Source of the DNA: UMGS1696 sp964457685
GTDB lineage: Bacteria > Bacillota > Clostridia > Oscillospirales > CAG-272
Assembly: GCA_964457685.1 (NCBI GenBank)
Contig: CAYWFS010000003.1
Coordinates: 1-64,000 of the forward strand
Direction: 5' to 3'
Length of the DNA: 64,000 nucleotides
Part shown: piece after piece, positions 61,101 to 64,000 of the stretch
How the letters are laid out: each line of letters opens with the position of its first letter
How positions within the stretch are numbered: position 1 is the first letter of the stretch
Translations under genes and position numbers: made by a program
The notes under the pieces: model-generated
Seen by the model: the letters and a program-made list of their open reading frames with translations, nothing else
What the model was told of the DNA's origin: nothing
The model's database searches: none

Positions 61101-62573
61101 GGTATTGTATTTTGCCTTTATCTCACCGTTTTGGTATATTACCGCACCTATTTCGGTTATCTTGTTCGTTGTGGCGGAAAGTCCCGTTGTTTCAATATCG
61201 AACACGCAGAACTCATCGTTGAACGTAATATCGTCACCCTTGTATGCGGCTCTTGATGTATCGTCAACGTAGTAAGCCTCGACACCGTATATGACCTTTA
61301 TCTCATTGTTTAGGGCATCGGCGGCAAGCATGGCAACCGGGAAGCTTTGCAAATTTCCGTGGTCGGTTATCGCAACTGCCTTGTGTCCCCATTTGTGAGC
61401 GGTGTTTACTATATCATCGGGCTTTATTATTGCGTCCATCGCCGACATTACGGTATGTAAATGAAGCTCGACACGCTTTTCGGGATAATTATCCATTCTT
61501 GCACACTCGGATATTTTTATAATATCGGTGTACTGCATATAGAGGTCGTTGTCAAAGGTATCTCTCTTGATATTTCCTCTGACCGCATATTGCTTACCCT
61601 TTTTAAACAGCGACTCCGTTTCCTCTACCGCTTCTATCGGTACGGTCATACGAATGTAAATCGAAGCTTCACGGTCGGTTACGGCAACGGTAAACATCAT
61701 TTTGTCACCCTTACGAGATTCCTTTTCCTGTATATCGAACACTTCGCAAAGTATTGTGACGTTCTTTCCAGTACCCTTTATCGCACGGAGCGGAGTCGTA
61801 TTTTCTATTTCAAACAGCTCACCGTATTCAAGCTCGGGCTTTGATATATCGAATACTATCTTACCCGATTTGATTTTACAGTTCTCAAGACGTTCCGCAC
61901 TGTCTTCACCCTCGAAAAGTGAGGACACTCTCGGCAAAACAGGCTTTTCATCATCAACCTTAACGGCGGATTCTGCTTTTTTCGCTGCTTCTTCAAGTCT
62001 TGCGTGTTCAGTGACTATGTTTTCGGCGGCACTGTTCAGCTTTTCAAGTTGGTGTGCAACAAATTCGGCATACTGCTCCTCGGCATCACTGCTCTGCTTT
62101 ATCTCCACCTTATACGCAAGACCGAACTCACTGTTTATGATACCCTCGATAACACGAGCTGTATTGGCAAGGTCAAGCAATGTTATGCCGCCATGCGAAA
62201 ACGGTATCATTACATTAAGCTTGTTTCCGTCCTGCTCTATCTCATATTTGTCGAAAAAACCGTTTATTACGATTCCTACACGGGCGGCTTCCTTAAATAT
62301 CTCGCTCATGTAGTCAATGCTGAACAGCTCGGCGGGATAATGCGTAAGTATCATGATACTGCGAAGCTCATACTTCTCTTTGATTACCCCCTCGAGGGTG
62401 TATATATCGTGTTTTTTGAATATGCACGGAAGTGAAACCGACACCTCCGCAATTCTCTTTTCACGGTCTATCTTAACCTTGACATCGGTTGCTTTATCAA
62501 ATATCTCCTTATGCTTTCCCGTAAGAGTCGGGGCGACCTTTTTGAAGATATCCGAAAGCGTTCTTTCAGTCAT
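58158..62573 (-). CDS. polC: DNA polymerase III PolC-type alpha subunit
   Basis: 1471 residues, typical of PolC. Order: N-terminal domains, an OB fold (about 265-355), the start of the PHP domain (ELHLHTVMSAMDAI, about 369-382), a DnaQ-type 3'-5' exonuclease inserted in it (FCVFDIETTGLSATTNKITE, about 456-475, and VAHNAQFDTGF), the rest of PHP, then the polymerase domain with a four-Cys zinc site (CPKCAWSEF and CPKCGTRC) and the catalytic DIDLNFSGDVQ, where two Asp bind magnesium. It is the main replicative polymerase of Firmicutes. It overlaps ispG by 8 bases, so translation is linked to isoprenoid and membrane-protease genes upstream. Confidence 0.97.
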   Translation of the reverse strand: MTERTLSDIFKKVAPTLTGKHKEIFDKATDVKVKIDREKRIAEVSVSLPCIFKKHDIYTLEGVIKEKYELRSIMILTHYPAELFSIDYMSEIFKEAARVGIVINGFFDKYEIEQDGNKLNVMIPFSHGGITLLDLANTARVIEGIINSEFGLAYKVEIKQSSDAEEQYAEFVAHQLEKLNSAAENIVTEHARLEEAAKKAESAVKVDDEKPVLPRVSSLFEGEDSAERLENCKIKSGKIVFDISKPELEYGELFEIENTTPLRAIKGTGKNVTILCEVFDIQEKESRKGDKMMFTVAVTDREASIYIRMTVPIEAVEETESLFKKGKQYAVRGNIKRDTFDNDLYMQYTDIIKISECARMDNYPEKRVELHLHTVMSAMDAIIKPDDIVNTAHKWGHKAVAITDHGNLQSFPVAMLAADALNNEIKVIYGVEAYYVDDTSRAAYKGDDITFNDEFCVFDIETTGLSATTNKITEIGAVIYQNGEIKAKYNTFVNPEVPIPENITEITGITDEMVADARPISEVLPEFLDFVGGRMLVAHNAQFDTGFIRFACEENGIKFDNPYLDTVAMSRNMNPELKNHKLDTLAKFYKLGDFNHHRASDDAEMLAAIFNCMAERLKEEGIDNISRMNFAMAEKSDVKKLKSYHQIILVKNQTGMKNLFRLVSESNLKYYYRNPRIPKTRLEELREGLILGSACEAGELFTAMMSGKSEDELIEIAKFYDYLEIQPIANNDFMIAKGTVPDEETLRNFNRRIVEIGRKAGRPVCATCDAHYKNPEDEIYRRIILTGLGFKDADRETKLYYRTTEEMLEEFAYLGEDVAHEVVIDNPNKIADMIEVVRPIPKGNYPPHIDGAEEELTEKCHSLAKQMYGDPLPEVVSERLERELDSIIKNGFAIMYIIARKLVENSEEKGYQVGSRGSVGSSFAATMAGITRVNPLPPHYRCPKCAWSEFFTNGEVGSGFDLPPKDCPKCGTRCEQDGHDIPFETFLGFKGDKTPDIDLNFSGDVQGDAHKFTEVLFGTGKAFKAGTIGTLADKTAWGFASKFLESKGISVNRAEMDRLVNGCVGTKRTTGQHPGGIIVVPREYEIYDFSPVQHPAEDPNSDIITTHFEFKYLHDTILKLDILGHDIPTKYKRLEEYSHTSVLDVPMSDPAVYKSFTSTEPIGVTPDQIDSKTATLGLPEMGTQFIRGVLMDAQPKNFTDLLQISGLTHGTGCWVGNAKELINNKICTISDVIGCRDDIMMTLIHKYGMEKSLSFKIMEFVRKNKKGVIIPKDMQDAMFEHGVPQWYVDSLQKIRYMFPKAHAAAYVIDAIRLMWYKIYYPVEFYAAYFTAAPDGFDGQIVMGGKQHCKEVLTDFKRRNDLSATEAETANALMLVNECYERGYDFLPVDIYKSHATKFVPENGKIRLPFSSLPGLGGAAAENLMNAMQSGSVFSVDELRTKAKVSKSVLELLETSGALKGMSKTNQISMFM

Positions 62574-63657
62574 TTTTTCCTCCGTTGTCTATAGCCTGAA
62601 TTGTCTGAGCGATAAGAAAATCAACGGCTTCGTTTTCTTCGACACGACAAACAGACTCGCCGTTCTTGAAGAACATAACAAATCCGTCTCCTCCGGCTAT
62701 ACCGAAATCCGCTTCCTTAGCTTCACCCGGACCGTTAACTACGCATCCCATTACGGCTACGTTCAGTATTTTTCCGTGTGTATCAAGCTCGGCGGCACGT
62801 CTTTTGTATTCCTTCATGAGTCCTATAAGGTCGATTTTCGTTCTTCCGCAGGTCGGGCATGAAACCACGTTCACTCTGCCCCTGTGATTCATTCCGACAG
62901 ATGAAAGTATTTCAAGTCCGGCTTTTACTTCCTCAATCGGAGCGGCGGTCAGAGAAACTCTTATCGTGTCTCCTATGCCGTCAAGAAGCAGGGAGCCTAT
63001 TCCCACTGCATTTTTAACAAGACCCGTGTAATCGTCTCCTGCCTCTGTCACGCCAAGATGTAGGGGATAGCTTGAAGCCTCTCTCACAAGACGTGATGCT
63101 TTCACCATTTCCGCTACATTAGAGGATTTAATTGATATAACTATATCAGAAAAACCGCAGCTCTCAAGTGCCTCGGCTTCTGTAAGAGCAGACTCCGCAA
63201 GGGCTTCCGCACAAGGATGAGAATACTTTTCAAGGAGCTTTTTATCGAGAGAGCCGCCGTTGACTCCTATTCTTATCGGAATGCCTGCGTTTTTACAAGC
63301 CGACGCAACCTCTTTGACCTTCCATTTTTCGCCGATATTACCCGGATTGATTCGTATTTTATCAACACCGTATCGAACACATTCGAGAGCAATTTTATAG
63401 TCAAAATGAATATCCGCTACAAGAGGACAGGAAACACCGCTCTCCTTTGCGACCTTAAACACCTCCGCACATTCTATTTTGGGAACTGCAAGGCGAACAA
63501 TGTCACAGCCTGCGTTTTCAAGCTGTTTTATCTGCTTTATTGAATTTTCAAAATCCGCTGCCGGCACATTTGTCATCGACTGAACGCTTATCGGATTCTC
63601 ACCGCCGACAAGAACACTACCGACACGGACTGTTTTCGTTTCTTTTCTGTTATACAT
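62566..63657 (-). CDS. ispG: 4-hydroxy-3-methylbut-2-enyl diphosphate synthase (flavodoxin/ferredoxin)
   Basis: 363 residues. TIM-barrel part (SVQSMTNVPAADFENSIKQI, about 24-43; PLVADIHFDYKIAL) and a C-terminal Fe-S domain with three cluster Cys: VSCPTCGRTKIDL (about 265-277) and VAVMGCVVNGPGEAKEADFG (about 302-321). It makes HMBPP in the non-mevalonate isoprenoid pathway. Its ATG overlaps the rseP stop (TAATG), and its end overlaps polC, a conserved rseP-ispG-polC order in Firmicutes. Confidence 0.97.
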   Translation of the reverse strand: MYNRKETKTVRVGSVLVGGENPISVQSMTNVPAADFENSIKQIKQLENAGCDIVRLAVPKIECAEVFKVAKESGVSCPLVADIHFDYKIALECVRYGVDKIRINPGNIGEKWKVKEVASACKNAGIPIRIGVNGGSLDKKLLEKYSHPCAEALAESALTEAEALESCGFSDIVISIKSSNVAEMVKASRLVREASSYPLHLGVTEAGDDYTGLVKNAVGIGSLLLDGIGDTIRVSLTAAPIEEVKAGLEILSSVGMNHRGRVNVVSCPTCGRTKIDLIGLMKEYKRRAAELDTHGKILNVAVMGCVVNGPGEAKEADFGIAGGDGFVMFFKNGESVCRVEENEAVDFLIAQTIQAIDNGGKND

Positions 63658-64000
63658 TAAAATAATCCCACAATATCCTTTATTCCGATTACCACCATAA
63701 GGAGCATGAGCATAACAAGACCTGCGAAATGAATATATCCCTCAATCTCACGCTTAATGGGTTTTCTTCTGATAAGCTCAATAAGCTGGAACAGAAGTCT
63801 GCCGCCGTCAAGAGCCGGTAAAGGAAGAAGATTCATTACTCCGAGGTTCATGCTGATAACAACGGAGAGATATATAAAGTCACCTGCACCCTGCTCTGCC
63901 GCTTCTCCCAGAGCCTTTGTTACTCCGATAGGTCCTGAAATACTTTCTGTACCGTATCTTCCGCTTACAAGGTCATAGAGAGATTCCCATATCATTTTTA
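63657..64000 (-). CDS. rseP: RseP-like site-2 protease, C-terminal part (5' end outside window)
   Basis: About 114 C-terminal residues are visible; the frame is open past 64000, so the ATG at 63995 is internal. SGPIGVTKALGEAAEQG, then NLGVMNLLPLPALDGGRLLF (the second metal-binding segment, with LDGG Asp), and a last membrane segment (GLVMLMLLMVVIGI) are typical. RseP cuts membrane-bound regulators such as anti-sigma factors within the membrane. The HExxH motif would be outside the window. Confidence 0.92.
   Translation of the reverse strand, partial: KMIWESLYDLVSGRYGTESISGPIGVTKALGEAAEQGAGDFIYLSVVISMNLGVMNLLPLPALDGGRLLFQLIELIRRKPIKREIEGYIHFAGLVMLMLLMVVIGIKDIVGLF

Noticed and set aside
59991..61256. 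421-residue plus-strand open frame
   Set aside because: Antisense of polC, caused by codon bias in the real gene.

Overview
This is a chromosomal stretch of an anaerobic, endospore-forming, low-to-moderate GC Firmicute of class Clostridia, probably an uncultured gut lineage of the Oscillospirales/Ruminococcaceae kind. That rests on pdaA, spoVAD-spoVAE, yqfC-yqfD and ylbJ (sporulation), ctsR-mcsA-mcsB-clpC, a PolC-type polymerase, many TTG starts, rubrerythrin, and polysaccharide-degrading enzymes (GH127, GH92, rhamnose genes). The taxonomic placement is inference. Two runs of exactly 100 N (19693-19792, 23442-23541) are scaffold gaps, so the window probably comes from a draft or metagenome-assembled genome. 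I see no tRNA, rRNA, CRISPR array, prophage or insertion sequence.

Layout. 1-9.4 kb: a truncated spore-cortex deacetylase, an NlpC/P60 lipoprotein, an acyl-CoA synthetase-like enzyme, a His-less HPr-like protein, a spoVAD-spoVAE pair behind a candidate sigma-G promoter, a GH127 enzyme and a double-rubredoxin rubrerythrin. 9.4-21.4 kb: a surface operon (SLH-transglutaminase plus ComEC-like lipoprotein), sugar-isomerase-like, VanZ-like, pyridoxamine kinase, tyrosine recombinase, two membrane proteins, recQ, a methyltransferase broken by a gap, a TrpR/YerC-like regulator and an Sfp-type transferase. 21.4-25.4 kb: a MarR regulator and ABC exporter (junction lost in a gap), and a divergent SPFH protein/ribbon-helix-helix pair; both have striking palindromic candidate operators. 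25.4-33.2 kb: one seven-gene minus-strand operon joining rhamnose catabolism (TIM-barrel isomerase, rhaB, rhaA) to a CapA-like lipoprotein, a muramoyl amidase, an AEC permease and a SIS enzyme. 33.3-40.5 kb: the housekeeping/sporulation operon yqfC-yqfD-phoH-ybeY-era-recO-mutS2. 40.5-43.8 kb: ylbJ, a small Cys-rich protein, prfB and a SpoU methyltransferase. 43.9-50.2 kb: a FliB-like Fe-S protein and the heat-shock operon ctsR-mcsA-mcsB-clpC with clear CtsR heptads and an intrinsic terminator before clpC. 50.2-58.1 kb: GH92 mannosidase-like protein, LTA-synthase-like enzyme and a heterodimeric ABC exporter. 58.1-64 kb: polC, ispG and the 3' end of rseP.

Most of the window is ordinary core genome. 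The regions most worth a second look are regulatory or organisational: the SPFH/RHH pair with two TGATATCA boxes 11 bp apart, the MarR operator pair around a perfect consensus promoter together with the Pro/Met-rich tails of the MarR and ABC proteins, the mcsB-clpC attenuator-like terminator, the second CtsR array near the GH92 gene, and the rhamnose/cell-wall composite operon. I did not find convincing evidence for a wholly new multi-gene system.
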